Below are positions 46,109 to 57,061 of a stretch of DNA of 64,000 nucleotides, one piece after another. Each line of letters opens with the position of its first letter. Position 1 is the stretch's first letter. Below the pieces are notes generated by a model that saw only the letters and a program-made list of their open reading frames with translations, did not search any database and was not told the origin of the DNA. The stretch covers positions 85,296,979 to 85,360,978 of the forward strand of contig OZ022501.1 in assembly GCA_963989385.1 (NCBI GenBank). The letters are read 5' to 3'. Position numbers and translations under genes: made by a program. Origin of the DNA: Ctena decussata (taxonomy: Eukaryota; Mollusca; Bivalvia; Lucinida; Lucinidae).

Positions 46109-46740
46109 ATGGAAAGTAAACCTGTGGACCCAAGACTTAATAAATACAGTGATGCCAACAGTATTTATTATCACTGCTCAGCATTGAAGAAACTTTTAAA
46201 AGAGAATGACAGAAAATTAATTCAGCCATTGGAAATTTCACTAAAAGAACTAGACCTGTTGAAACCACCCTATGGTTATTGCTACAATTGTGAGTCGGTC
46301 GATCATTGAACTGCCTCTTGTACCGAGGAGCAGAAGAAATTTATTACAAAGAAACCACCCTATGGGACTTGTTACAACTGTCGTTCACCTGACCATTGGA
46401 CTGCCTCATGTACCGAGGAGAAGAAGAAAACTACAAAGAAACCGCCCAAGGGGACTTGTTACAACTGTGGCTCGGCTGATCACTCGCTACCCTCATGTCA
46501 TCATAACAACTTACAAGATGAAAGCTCGGGATCAACACAACCGGCCGAGAAGTCAGAAACTACGAGGAAAAGACGCTATACTGATGATGACTCTGATGTA
46601 CCCAGTAAAAAGAAGTCAAGAACCGCTTCACTAGAACCGACAAAACCTACTGCTAGACGTCATTAGAAGAAGAAATACTGTGTAGTGTGCAAAGAAGACA
46701 CTCATATGATGAAAAACTGTCCTGAAATAGTGAAAATCTA
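46109..46740 (+). pseudogene. Cluster gene 5, four-CCHC zinc-knuckle protein, stop-interrupted
   Basis: ATG at 46109 starts MESKPVDPRLNKYSD and a helical N-terminus (about 50 residues). Three near-repeated modules follow, KPPYG.CYNC...DHWTASCTEE in type, then a basic, acidic and Ser-rich linker with TRKRRYTDDDSD, and a fourth knuckle CVVCKEDTHMMKNC before the stop at 46740. The Trp codon of the first knuckle is TGA and a TAG precedes the fourth, so two stops interrupt it. CX2CX4HX4C knuckles bind single-stranded nucleic acid in retroviral Gag and cellular proteins. The family is not recognised. Confidence 0.6.
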
Positions 46741-46805
46741 GTGACTAGATAAGAGACCTGGTGGATAGACAATATCCAAACGGCATTGTGTGTCTACTTG
46801 ACAGT

Positions 46806-47041
46806 GACTACTAATGTGTTCATAATGGATTAGTTTTCATAGTTACATGTAAGTTTTTATTCAATAAAATTGTTTTTAAAGTATTGGTCTTTGTTGTTTC
46901 ATAATGTTACTCTTTAAACGAAAGACTACTAATGTGTTCATAATGGATTAGATTTCATAGTTACATGTAAGTTTTTATTCAATAAAATTGTTTTTAAAGT
47001 ATTGGTCTTTGTTGTTTCATAATGTTACTCTTTAAACGAAA
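46806..47041 (+). repeat. 118-bp tandem duplication with polyadenylation signals
   Basis: GACTACTAATGTGTTCATAA.. is duplicated at 46806 and 46924 with one or two differences. Each copy has TTCAATAAAATTG, a canonical AATAAA, and GT-rich text after it, so both could end transcripts of the plus-strand run. Confidence 0.85.
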
Positions 47042-47092
47042 GGCCTGAAAGGGGCTGTTTGGATGTTCTTAGTCTTCACTTACTGTGAAAAC

Positions 47093-47275
47093 TTAGACAC
47101 AGGTTTCACGATCCCCACAAACAGGATTCGTCTTGGATAAGTTGATCCTTCTCCTCCTCATAAAGTCTTCGAACCCCATCTTATTCTGCTGCCTTTCAAC
47201 TTCTTTCCAGTCTTTCTTCTTAAACGCCTTACACAGTCGGCTCAGGTCAAAAGGAATATACCTTGACAAACCCAT
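47093..47275 (-). CDS. Cluster gene 6, 60-residue basic protein, unknown
   Basis: ATG at 47275 (minus) starts MGLSRYIPFDLSRLCKAFKK; the protein is strongly basic, with FEDFMRRRRINLSK and two C-terminal Cys. A minus-strand TATATAT (about 47308-47313) lies about 35 nt upstream. Small basic proteins of this kind are often DNA-binding or virion-core-like, but there is no family match. Intact frame. Confidence 0.45.
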   Translation of the reverse strand: MGLSRYIPFDLSRLCKAFKKKDWKEVERQQNKMGFEDFMRRRRINLSKTNPVCGDRETCV

Positions 47276-47363
47276 ATTTGAGAATGAAGTTGTTAAAGGC
47301 AGTTGAATATATATCTATATTGGCTCATGGCGGACATGCAAGAGAGCATAGTTTCTTAACCAA

Positions 47364-47783
47364 TCAAAAGTATGCAAAGTAGTTATGGGGTTTTATGCAA
47401 CAATCGACAAAGTGTTTCTTTCTGAATAAGTTGTGGTGGCCCTGAAAAGGGCCGTTTTGAGGTTTTAATATACAACCCATCCATGAACACAGACACCGCG
47501 AGGGCCTGCCACCACAAGCTGCACAGCGTACTGCCAAGCTCGTGTAGGTCACCATCCTCTCATTCGGCAGATAAAATGGCGGCTGGTCCGGTTCTATCTC
47601 CCAATCTTCTGTGGATGACTGTTCTTCGGGCTCTTGCTTCACTTCTTCTTTCACCACAGCCATCTGTCTGTCGAGCGTCGTCATCCTTCTTACGATACCT
47701 ATCATCTCGATGAGCCGCTGTGCACTTTCCATCACAGACTAAGTCTGCGCCTCCAAAGCATCCAGATAATCATCACTCAACAT
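47364..47783 (-). pseudogene. Cluster gene 7, Cys-rich acidic protein, one in-frame stop
   Basis: ATG at 47783 gives MLSDDYLDALEAQT, a TAG at 47741-47739, then in the same frame SVMESAQRLIEMIGIVRRM and on to 47364. The remainder has an acidic stretch (VKEEVKQEPEEQSS) and a Cys cluster (CAACGGRPSRCLCSWMGC) that could bind zinc. Translation could instead start at the ATG at 47732, so the stop need not be fatal. Divergent from gene 8. Not recognised. Confidence 0.45.
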
Positions 47784-47937
47784 CTTCACTGTGTATAGCA
47801 GAAAGACAATGTGACGAAGTTGGTCAGTGTTCCAGTATTTATTCTCTCAGCACCGACCTGAAAGAAAGCACTTTTCTCAGTAGGTCAATCCGGTCTTGGG
47901 AGTATAAAACGGCATTGACCTACTTACAAACTCTGTC
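47784..47937. promoter_or_regulatory. Bidirectional promoter between genes 7 and 8
   Basis: The 154-bp gap has AGTATAAAACGG 30-36 nt before the plus-strand ATG at 47938 and, on the minus strand, AGAATAAATACTGG about 50 nt before the ATG at 47783. CATTGACCTAC and GTAGGTCAATC form an inverted pair around the plus-strand TATA box. Confidence 0.55.
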
Positions 47938-48345
47938 ATGGAGCCAATACTGACCTTAGACGATCTTATGAAAGAACCAGACCTTCTATCGACAGCAATT
48001 AACTCAACTGCTACTGATGGATCGTTAACTCAACAACAACAGCCGAACGTGCAGACCTATTACTACCACCCACAGCAATCACAACTGCAACAAACACAGT
48101 CGCAGGTGTCACAGCCAAAGACGGGAGCTGTAGAAGTCTTGCTCAAAGAACTCAATGATCTCAAGAAAAGAGTACAGCAGTTAGAGGACCAAAAGCAACA
48201 ACGTCCCATGGAATTAAATCCGATCAGAGTACCATTAACTATAGAAATAATGACATCAGAATCGTCTTTGACCGTACCAAATCAAAATGGACTTGGGTCA
48301 CATAGGAAGAACATAGCTAATTCAAAGAGAAAGAAGAAACCATAG
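47938..48345 (+). CDS. Cluster gene 8, coiled-coil protein with basic tail, unknown
   Basis: ATG at 47938 lies 36 nt after a TATA box. The 135-residue frame reads MEPILTLDDLMKEPDLLSTA, a Gln-rich middle (residues about 35-62), a heptad-like AVEVLLKELNDLKKRVQQLE (about 63-86) predicted to form a coiled coil, and a basic end (SKRKKKP). Intact. Coiled coil plus Lys-rich tail suggests an oligomeric, nucleic-acid- or nucleus-targeted protein. Family unknown. Confidence 0.52.
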   Translation: MEPILTLDDLMKEPDLLSTAINSTATDGSLTQQQQPNVQTYYYHPQQSQLQQTQSQVSQPKTGAVEVLLKELNDLKKRVQQLEDQKQQRPMELNPIRVPLTIEIMTSESSLTVPNQNGLGSHRKNIANSKRKKKP

Positions 48346-48762
48346 ATTCTTCTTAGCTATAACCACACCAACAGTCCTTTTCAGGACTACCAATTACATC
48401 AGAAAGAATGCCCTATTGATCACCCTAATACTCGGGAAAGGTATAGAGTTATGCCTCTGGTATAGTGAGGTTTTGAGATACAAGACCAAGAGACTCATAG
48501 CAGATTCATATGACTGTATAGCCTCAATAGGCATATCCCCTTTACAATTTCCTATGTAATATTACAAGACTTTTCCCCTGAAAAAGACTAAGTTATTTCA
48601 AACTAGCCTTTTCAAGCTTACTAAAGCGGTGTCATCTCTGGCCCCCTTCCGGCCCAGCGTGAGGACTTAGTCTCCGGCCAGCTTGACCAAAAGTCTCCGG
48701 ACGAAGGGGGCCAAACGTCTCCGGCCGGAGGGGGTCATAGTGACACCCTAAACTATTAACAG
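48346..48762. other. Unassigned DNA with a CCGG-rich block
   Basis: 48640-48745 has repeated CTCCGG and GGCC words (GTCTCCGGCCAGC, GTCTCCGGACG, GTCTCCGGCCGG). No gene was seen. Confidence 0.4.
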
Positions 48763-49520
48763 GGAAGGCTTTGGGTGGAGCGAAACTAAGTTTCAGATCA
48801 GTTACTTGCATGGATTTCTGATGACATTAACTTCTGATTATAAGCTGTGTATAGTGCCTAAACAGATGCACGCTGTATTTACGGAGTATATATGCAATTT
48901 ACATAGCTGCCAATGATAAACAAAAGGGAAGGCTTTGGGTGGAGCGGAACTAAGTTTCAGATCAGTTAGCTGCAGTCTAACTTTCTCCACTTTATGGAGA
49001 GCAAAAAGATTCATGGGGGTGAAGCGAGACGAATAGTTATCTTGCTTCCAGCCCCGTACGGCGCGTTCTTATATCTGCTGCCTGAGCTGGAAATGGTGAG
49101 AATTATCCGCAATGCTTGGAGCACCAGAAAAAATAAATATCTGGGATCGGCCGGAGCAGTGAGGGTAGGGGGAGTTGGGGAGAAGAATAGTCTGAAATTC
49201 AGAGGTCGCCTTGACTTCTGTCTGGGCTTCTGCCGCGACCTGGGCGAAGATGTCCCCATGAGGGCCATCAGGTTGGGAGTCGGGTATGGGACAGGATCGG
49301 GACCACAGTCAGGTTCTTCTTTGCCATTAGGATCAGGATCGGATATGGTCCCAGGGACTTCTGTTCTGAGAAGAGTCCAGGGTAATGGCCCTCCTCGAAA
49401 CGGAGAAGGGCCAGGGATTATGGACTAGCTCGCGGTCTGTAGTTCTGCGTCCATCTGGGAAGTTGGGAATAAGGTGTCAGAAACCTCGGGGGATACTTCA
49501 GGATCATCCACAATAGACTG
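48763..49520 (-). repeat. GC-rich repeated segment with a Pro/Ser-rich minus-strand frame, copy 1
   Basis: Starts around GGGAAGGCTTTGGGTGGAGC (also at 48926 and 51228). On the minus strand an extended frame has VDDPEVSPEVSDTLFPTSQM, GPSPF and RRPLNFRLFFSPTPPTLT..DPRY with one internal stop. The same residues occur in the second copy, so it may once have coded a low-complexity protein. Unrecognised. Confidence 0.5.
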
Positions 49521-51189
49521 AAGTGAGGGCAGGTATGGGTTCAGTGGGAAAAGGGTACTCACAACTAGTCTCCGCTAGACTTAATCCGCCAGCTAGGTTT
49601 CTTTTGTGAACTCTGAATTTGTGCTGACGTCCGACATGGAGTCTGGGACAAGATTGCAAGACCATAATTTCCAAGGAAATTAAGTTGGACGCAACGGTTA
49701 TATATTTGGGTGGCAAAATTCATCTGGCGTTAAGTGTCAGTAAGTTCAGTCAATCACAGGGACTGAACACACAGAGGAATCTTGACTGGTTGCAGCATCT
49801 GTAACCCGCCAGAGCGAGTGCGCAGGCGCTGGCCGTAACTGGCCGTTCGATCTACCAACGGCAAGAATTATCTCCCTGTCAGGTGCAGCAATTCATGTGA
49901 CTTTCAAAACGGCTAAATTCATGGAAGAGCGACAGTCAAGTGTCATCTAAGTCATAAAAGATAGGCAATGATCAGGTATTCATACAATCAAATCCCACAT
50001 TCCGCTCTCAAAACCAATAGGGAAAGAGACACATACAAACAGAAATTGATACAAGTTTACGAAAGACACGCACGGTAAACCGAATGAGCATCCCTTTCTT
50101 TGTTTCTTTCAGTATGGAAACTAAATAAGCCTACATCCTTTATGCATATAGGCATAATAGAAGTTCCATGATATGGGAATCAGCAGGATTTATTGTTGAT
50201 TTTGTCGTATCGGTAACTACTAAGTGAGAAATGGACAGGTAAATAATCACCACACGAAACATTACATATTTTATGAGTTACAGGAATGTTTCACTGCCCT
50301 CTCGGTTTGAAAATGTCCCAAACTAACAGTAACCGTCTGAATCCACACAGTACTCGTCCATTTCTTGTCTGATCTCGATACTGTATTTACTTATTTATTC
50401 CGACATAAAAACGTAAAACTATGTTGACTTACTATTTTATGTTCTTGGAACATTTAACCATTTGGTCTGGGAATTTAGAAAATGTTTATAAATTGAGTGG
50501 AATATCAGCAACACTTTGCCGCAGTAATAACTACCTGTCCAGCAAATATAAAATTCTGCTAATTTGACGGACTAATTTTCCTTAAAAAAAAACCGGGACA
50601 TTTGCCCGTTTGACAAACACGGATTCATGGCTCATGATCAGTGGTATGGATGATGATGAAAACGTTATATTTCAGCATAGAGAAGCTCTTATCCACGCCA
50701 CTCTGCTTGTAATGAATTATTCACTGTACTTCTCTGTAACAGAGCGAGGCAAAAGAATAATGTCTCCATGGGTCGTCGTAAGATCATGCAAAGGGGAAAG
50801 AATCCAGAATTGTCTAGAGCCGAAACGCAGATCAACCCAGTGCATGGTACAATCTGCACACGAGGAATCCTATGAATATACATGGGCCATAAAATAGCTT
50901 TCAGAGACATCTTCGGACTTTCGCAATGGGGGATAGATTGAACAAATAATGAATCCGTTTCTAAATATCATCCCTTATGCTTCCCTTTTTTAGGGATCGG
51001 TTTAACAAAAATGTAAATAACAATAAAATATTTTTCTGCGGTTACCTACTGTCCAAGTGCGATAGTCTGAAGTATCAGACTTATTAATAAATATATTCTG
51101 TTGACATGTAACTTCTGAATATAAGCTGTATACAGTGCCTATACAGGTACACGCTCTATTTACTGTATATATTAAATTAGAAGATACAA
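49521..51189. other. Unassigned DNA
   Basis: A 95-codon plus-strand frame at 50610-50897 (MTNTDSWLMISGMDDDENVI) is open but has no recognisable domain or promoter. The rest shows no gene. Confidence 0.35.
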
Positions 51190-51995
51190 TTTACATAGCT
51201 GACAATGATAAACAAACATGGGAGGCTTTGGGTGGAGCGGAACTAAGTTTCAGATCAGTTTGTTGCAAGGACTTCTTGGGAGCGGCGGTGCAATCATAAA
51301 CAGGGAAGGTTTTAGATCATTTGGTTGCATGGATTCGGCGGAGGGGGTGTCTTTTTGACCTTGGGCTTACGGTCTCTCTACCCAGGGACTGCTGAAAGAG
51401 TACTCAGTACCATCAACAGTCGAACTTTCTCCACATTCTGGAGAGCAAAAAGATTCATGGTGGTGAAACGAGCCGAGTAGTTATCTTGCTTCCAGCACTG
51501 TACGGCGCGATCCTGTGTCTACAGTGTGATCTGGGCATGGTGAAAATTATCCGTCATGCTGGGAGCACCAGCAAAAAGAAATATCTGGGATCGGCCGGAC
51601 CAGTGAGGGTCGGGGGAGTGGGGGAGAAGGATAGTCTGAAATTCAGAGGTCGTCTTGACTTCTCTACATGGGCTCCTGCCGCGACCTGGGTGAAGATGTC
51701 CCCATGAGGGACATCAGGTTGGAAGTCGGGTATGGGACGGGATCTGGTCCACAGTCATGTATTTTTGGCTATTAGGATCAGGGCCGGATCTGGGCCCAGG
51801 GATCAGTACAGGGGTTTGACCCTCCTCTGAAACGGAGAAGGGCCAGGGATGATGGACTACCTCGCGGCCTGTAGTTCCGTATTCATTTGAGAAGTGGGGA
51901 ATGAGGTGTCAGAAACCTCGGGGGATACTTCAGGCTCACCCACAATAGACTGAAGTGAAGGCAGGTCTGGGTTCAGCGGGACAAGAAGGTGAATG
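51190..51995 (-). repeat. GC-rich repeated segment, copy 2
   Basis: Collinear with 48835-49520: GGGAGGCTTTGGGTGGAGCGG, AACTTTCTCCACATTCTGGAGAGC, GGGATCGGCCGG, GGTGTCAGAAACCTCGGGGG. More stops than copy 1 in the matching minus-strand frame, so it is more decayed. Confidence 0.6.
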
Positions 51996-52960
51996 AGTCA
52001 AAGTCACTGAGGAGGGGTGGGGTTAAGAGGGTCGCTCATCTATCCATGCAAGGGATGGGGGAATCTGGGAGGTCTGCAGATTGGGAAAGTGGCCGGGTGA
52101 AGTCCACAGTGGCATTAATAGGTATAAAATCAGTAGCTACAGTCTCCAATTCACTAGATACAGTAATACTAGGTACATACATGGAGTCAATTGAAGCTGA
52201 CAGCTGGGTCATCAAGCTGAATCAAGTCCGTCTCTGGGGAGATAAGCTTAAGCAGAGACATGTTTACTGGCTTATTAGCAGGTTGTACAAGCTTCATTTC
52301 AGGAAAGTCTTCACATTAAGAAGGCCTGGTAGGGACATTGTGCTTCTGTAACATATGTTGATGGAGTCTTTATCTGCGCCTCGGTGCCAAAATAATAATT
52401 GCAAAAGTCACTCACGATATTTTTCACATGCACAGACTTGGATGTGATGCTTCAGATAGCGTTCACAGGTTAACTTCTCAAGGTTCTAATTTTGAAGGTT
52501 GGTAAGCTTGAAGCTTTGTCATCATTTGAAATTAGAAGTTTCAACTTGTCAGTTGTAAACGTACGATACAGGGTATAAACGGCTAGATGGTACCAACTAT
52601 TTCCCTATGCGTAGATTGATATAGGCAATTACTGCGTTACATCCATACTTTGGAACACAAAAGCTACTGCTTAGTGCAAGGGTACGGCTGTACACTGGTC
52701 AATTTAGTAAGACTTAGTCATGATACTAGGGATACGGCTTACAACCGTTTGCTTTTCACCGGATACAGTTTGCCACTAGATTTTAGAATAAGACATTAGT
52801 TTGGATTATTACAAATGTCGTTTCGGATGTTGAAAGAGTCGTGTTAATAGGTTAGTGCATTTATGTATGGTGACAGAAAGGGCAAACTTCACAGCTGAGT
52901 TATTAAATCAGACAAAGTATTCGTATATTTGCAGGTGAAATAGGAGCTGCTATGTCATTA
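51996..52960. other. Unassigned DNA
   Basis: A 120-codon plus-strand frame (51989-52351) partly overlaps the repeat and has no family resemblance. Confidence 0.35.
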
Positions 52961-53365
52961 TGTCTCCCCCGAAGGGGTCGGATACATATTGTTTTTGACC
53001 TGGTCGGCTGTCTGTCCATCTGTGACAAACCGGAATTATGCCCCTTTGGAAATTTTAGTATGGAAATCGTGTCCGCTCACTAACTCTGTAACCGATTGAG
53101 ATAATTTCACGAACCTTGGTACAAATATAAAGCATCATTAGACAACGTGCAGAGAGCAAGACCCGTAACTCCACCTACATTTTTTTTCGGAATTATGCCC
53201 CTTTGAAAATTTGAATAACTAACACTATATGAGATTATGAGTTATTTTCATGACACTTAGTACAAATATAGAGCATCAAGAGAAGATGTGCAGAGAACAA
53301 GAACCGTAACTCCACCTACATTTTATGGAATTATGTCCCTTTGTAAATTTTAGTATGGAAATCGT

Positions 53366-55288
53366 GTCCTGTGAATAATTTCACAGAAATGTTCCCTAGG
53401 AGTCCCGCTACCAAAATTGCTCTACCTGTTCTGCTCCGCTAAACAAAATGGCCGCCTGACCAAAAAATAGAAAAAACCTTTAAACGACTTCGCCTCAAAA
53501 ACTACTGGGAAGATTTTGAAATTATTTCACAAAAAGACCCTCTACCAAAATTGCTAAAATGGTTTGGCTCGGCTGAACAAAATGGCCACCAGAGCTAAAA
53601 ATAGAAAAACCTTCAAAAGACATCTCTGAAGCCAATGGTTCGATTTTAAATAATTTCATAAAAGTGTTTGGTTTTGAACAAAAGTTGCTAAAACCCTTCC
53701 ACTCCGCTGAACAAAATGGCCGCAAGAGTTGAAAATAGAAATAAATATTAGAATGACTGAGAGAGCATAGTTACGATCCAATCATCATGAAACTTGGTCA
53801 GAATGTTTATCTAAATGAAATCTAAACCAACTTTGAAACTGGGTCATGTGGGGTGAAAAACTAGGTCAATTTTAGAAAAAAAAACTTGTGCACACTCTAG
53901 AGGGCACAGTTATACTCCAATCTTCATGAAACTTTGTCAGAATGTTTATTTTATGAAATCTAGACCTGAATTTAAACTGGGCTATGTCAGGTCAAAAACT
54001 AGGTCACTAGGTCAGTTCTTAGATAAACATGTGAACGCTTTAGAGGACACAGTTTTGTTCTAATCTTCATGAGACTTTGTCAAAATGTTTATCGCCAACA
54101 AATCTGAACCAAGGGTGCAACTTGGTCATGTGGGGTCAAAAACTAGGTCACTAGGTCAAACCTTGGAAAAATAGAATCTATCATTGGTCTCCGATGCGGA
54201 CAGGGAAAACCCAACCCTCGGGCACACGGGGTGTGTCGGAAACTCGTCATTGGTCTCCGATGCGGACAGGGAAATCCCAACCCGAGGGCATACGGGGTGT
54301 GTCGGAAACGAGGCTTGTCGAGTTTCCGACACACCCCGGGTGCCCGAGGGTTGGGATTTCCCTGTCCGCATTGGAGACCAATGATTGATAATTTTTCTTA
54401 CCTACGATAATATTTACTTCGAATTGAACGGAGAACTAATAGGCCTATTTCATGCGAACGTGTACAAGTGTAAGTAGTACAACCGTGTCACCCTCATAGT
54501 TGCTGTAGTGAACAAACAAGTAAAAAATAGGTCCTTGATAAATCCGCATTTTTAGATTTTCTGATTGAAATTTATTATAAAGAACAAAATTTGTATTGAG
54601 ACGACTACAGATGGCGCGTGTATGACGTTAATTGTAACGTAACGTCAACGTCATTTCAAACGTAAGTTGGTAACGTCTTCAGAATGGCGGCCTACTCGAC
54701 AGTGTTTGTCACGGTGAACCATTGACTATTTTGGATCTTTTTCCGACTTTAAGACCTTGAAACAGGCTATAATGGGATTATAAAGAATGAATAATCTTTC
54801 TTGGGTTGGATTTTATTGATGTGGCAATTCATTCCTATGAAAGAATAATTCATAAAGTATGGAATCGCCAAGCCGGGCGCACCGTATTTCAAAGAGCGCG
54901 TAGTGGTACACAGAATTCAAGCTCGTGTGAGCTGTCCCAGCCCATGGGAAAGACAGAATTTTCCAGCACCGCTAAATATAAAACAAACTCTGTCTAGTAG
55001 GTAAGAAAAACATTACTTACGCTCTAAATGGCACAGTTTTAATTCGACAGTCATGAAACTTTGTCAGAATGTTTATATCCAAGAAATCTAGACCAGGTTT
55101 GAAATTAAGAAATGTGGGGTCAAAAACAAGGTCATTAGGTTAAATCCTATAATAACCTAAGGTACAGTATAAAGGGTTCATTTTCCATTGAATCTTTGCG
55201 AAACTCTGTCTGTGGACGTATGGGTGTCTCTGAGGTTAAGTTCACAGGATACTCAGGTTAGCGATCCAGGGCCATCATGGCCCTCTTG
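53366..55288 (+). mobile_element. 5'-truncated copy of the AGCTCACCTGAG family
   Basis: Collinear with 30400-31826 (GAAATGTTCCCTAGGAG.., AAACTTTGTCAGAATG.., ..AGGGCCATCATGGCCCTCTTG). The head hairpin is absent. Interrupted by 54176-55010. Confidence 0.75.
54176..55010. mobile_element. ~835-bp composite insertion with fold-back and TIR-bounded part
   Basis: 54179-54382 holds two direct copies and one inverted copy of CATTGGTCTCCGATGCGGAC..GGGTGTGTCGGAAAC (~65 bp). 54392-55010 is bounded by perfect 14-bp inverted repeats TTTTTCTTACCTAC / GTAGGTAAGAAAAA. GAAAAA next to both outer edges may be a target duplication. Internal sequence near 54620-54660 is rich in ACGT/TGACGT words. No coding was recognised. 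Confidence 0.65.
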
Positions 55289-55813
55289 TTAATGGAATTA
55301 TGCCCCTTTGTAAGTTTTGGTTTGGGAATCGTGTCCGCTCCATAACTCTAAAACCATATGAGATATTTTCATGAAACTTAGTACAAATATAGAGCATCAT
55401 CAGAGAATGTGCAGAGATAAAAAACCGTAACTCCACTTACATGTTCTACAGAATTATGCCCCTTTGTAAATTTTAGTATGGAAATCGTGTCCGCTGAATA
55501 ACTCTGTAACTGATGGAGATAATTTCACGAAATTTGGTACAAATATAAAGCATCATTAGACGGTGCGCGGAGAGCAGGACCCGTATCTCCACCTACATTT
55601 TTTATGGAATTATGCTCCTTTGTATATTTTAGTATGGAAATCATGTCCGCTCCATAACTCTAAAACTATTTTTTCGCAAAAGTTGGTAAAAATATAACGT
55701 ATCATGACTTGATGGGCAGAAATCGAGATTCTGCTTACATTTTCTACAGAATTACGTCCCTTTAAAAATTTTAGTATTGAAATTGTGCTTGCTCCATAAC
55801 TCTGAAACTATAT

Positions 55814-57042
55814 GAGTTTTTTTTTTTTTTTTTTTTTTTTTTGTCGGCTCCTCCTCCCCTACACCGACACCATATATTTTACATATCGTGTTATTCAATA
55901 TACAGTATTTATAAATATTCACATTATTGAATAGCCTTAAGGTAAACCACTACTACATAATGCAGTTTACACCGGCGTTACATGACATTAGGCGACATCT
56001 GTTACGACCTAGCAGTGGTAACAAGAAAGATGGAAGTAAACCAGTAACAAGACTGTTTTAAAATTTAACAAAATTTATTTACATGTACATCAAAATAAAA
56101 CAGTTATTAATTTATCATCAAAATATGTAGTTTACGATACCTTAATTAATCTAGAATGTCCCTCAGAATGTCCTATTGAAAACACAAGTCTTTTCACAGT
56201 TTCTGATCCCAAATATGAAAGTCAGCAGTATAGAATGAAAGTCACAAAATAATCCAATATATTTAAATTCCAGTATAAACTTATTTAACTATAGACTGTT
56301 GAAAGTTTACAAAGATGATTAAATGAAAATCTGTGCTCTTTATATATTATCTAGGAACGTTCACGAATTAACCAGAAATAGATTTTGCCAGAAAATACTC
56401 AATTCTGACATAATTTTATACCAGAAGATTCTTAATGTTTACAACAGAACGTTCTATTATTTTCTTCAGTACTAAAAATAGTTATTCCAGAAAGTTCTTT
56501 AAATATGAAAGTTCCCTAAACTGCCTGAAGCTTCCACAACATTCTTTTGACAATGGGGAGCAAATCCCGGAACTTTCTAGACTATTCTTTCTGTTTCGGG
56601 AACATTCTAAAGTTTCCCCAATTTTCCAGAATGTTCTAAAGTACAATGTAAACAACTTGTTTATTTCAAACCAAGTAAACATCTAAAAACTGCAAAATCA
56701 TGGTAAAAGAAAATATTTACACCAAATAAAACACCATATTCATAACACATCAAAGATAAACCATGGTTGGACGCAAGCGATGTAATGACGTCGTTGTTAC
56801 ATCATTGACGCTGTTCCGCTTTTTCAGTCAAAAGCTGCTCATAAATGTTTTTTCTGCTTCATCTCTTACCGAACGCAAATTTGAGGTCAACTAAAAGATA
56901 GAATAAAATGTAAGTATAAGCAATGAACTTAACCTCTCCGGCGTCTACCGATGTACAAACCACATTGGACCGCTAGCAAAGCTCACGTGAACCACTTCGT
57001 GGCTCACTTTCTTTGCACGCTGCCCAACGAAGTCCATACCCC
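55814..57042 (-). mobile_element. Poly(A)-tailed retroposed insertion (minus strand)
   Basis: A run of about 30 T at 55815-55842 is the poly(A) tail of a minus-strand insert. GAAACTATAT occurs on both sides (55804-55813 and 57043-57052), a 10-bp target duplication. The ~1.2-kb body shows no recognisable protein; it could be a LINE 3' end, a SINE-like unit or a retroposed transcript. Confidence 0.68.
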
Positions 57043-57061
57043 GAAACTATATTCGTTATTA

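Noticed and set aside
46272..46634. 120-codon frame in the zinc-knuckle region
   Set aside because: It is out of frame with the four CCHC knuckles, which are clearly the real coding frame.
54184..54388. Overlapping frames on both strands
   Set aside because: They arise from a direct/inverted repeat trio, and the same peptides appear on both strands.
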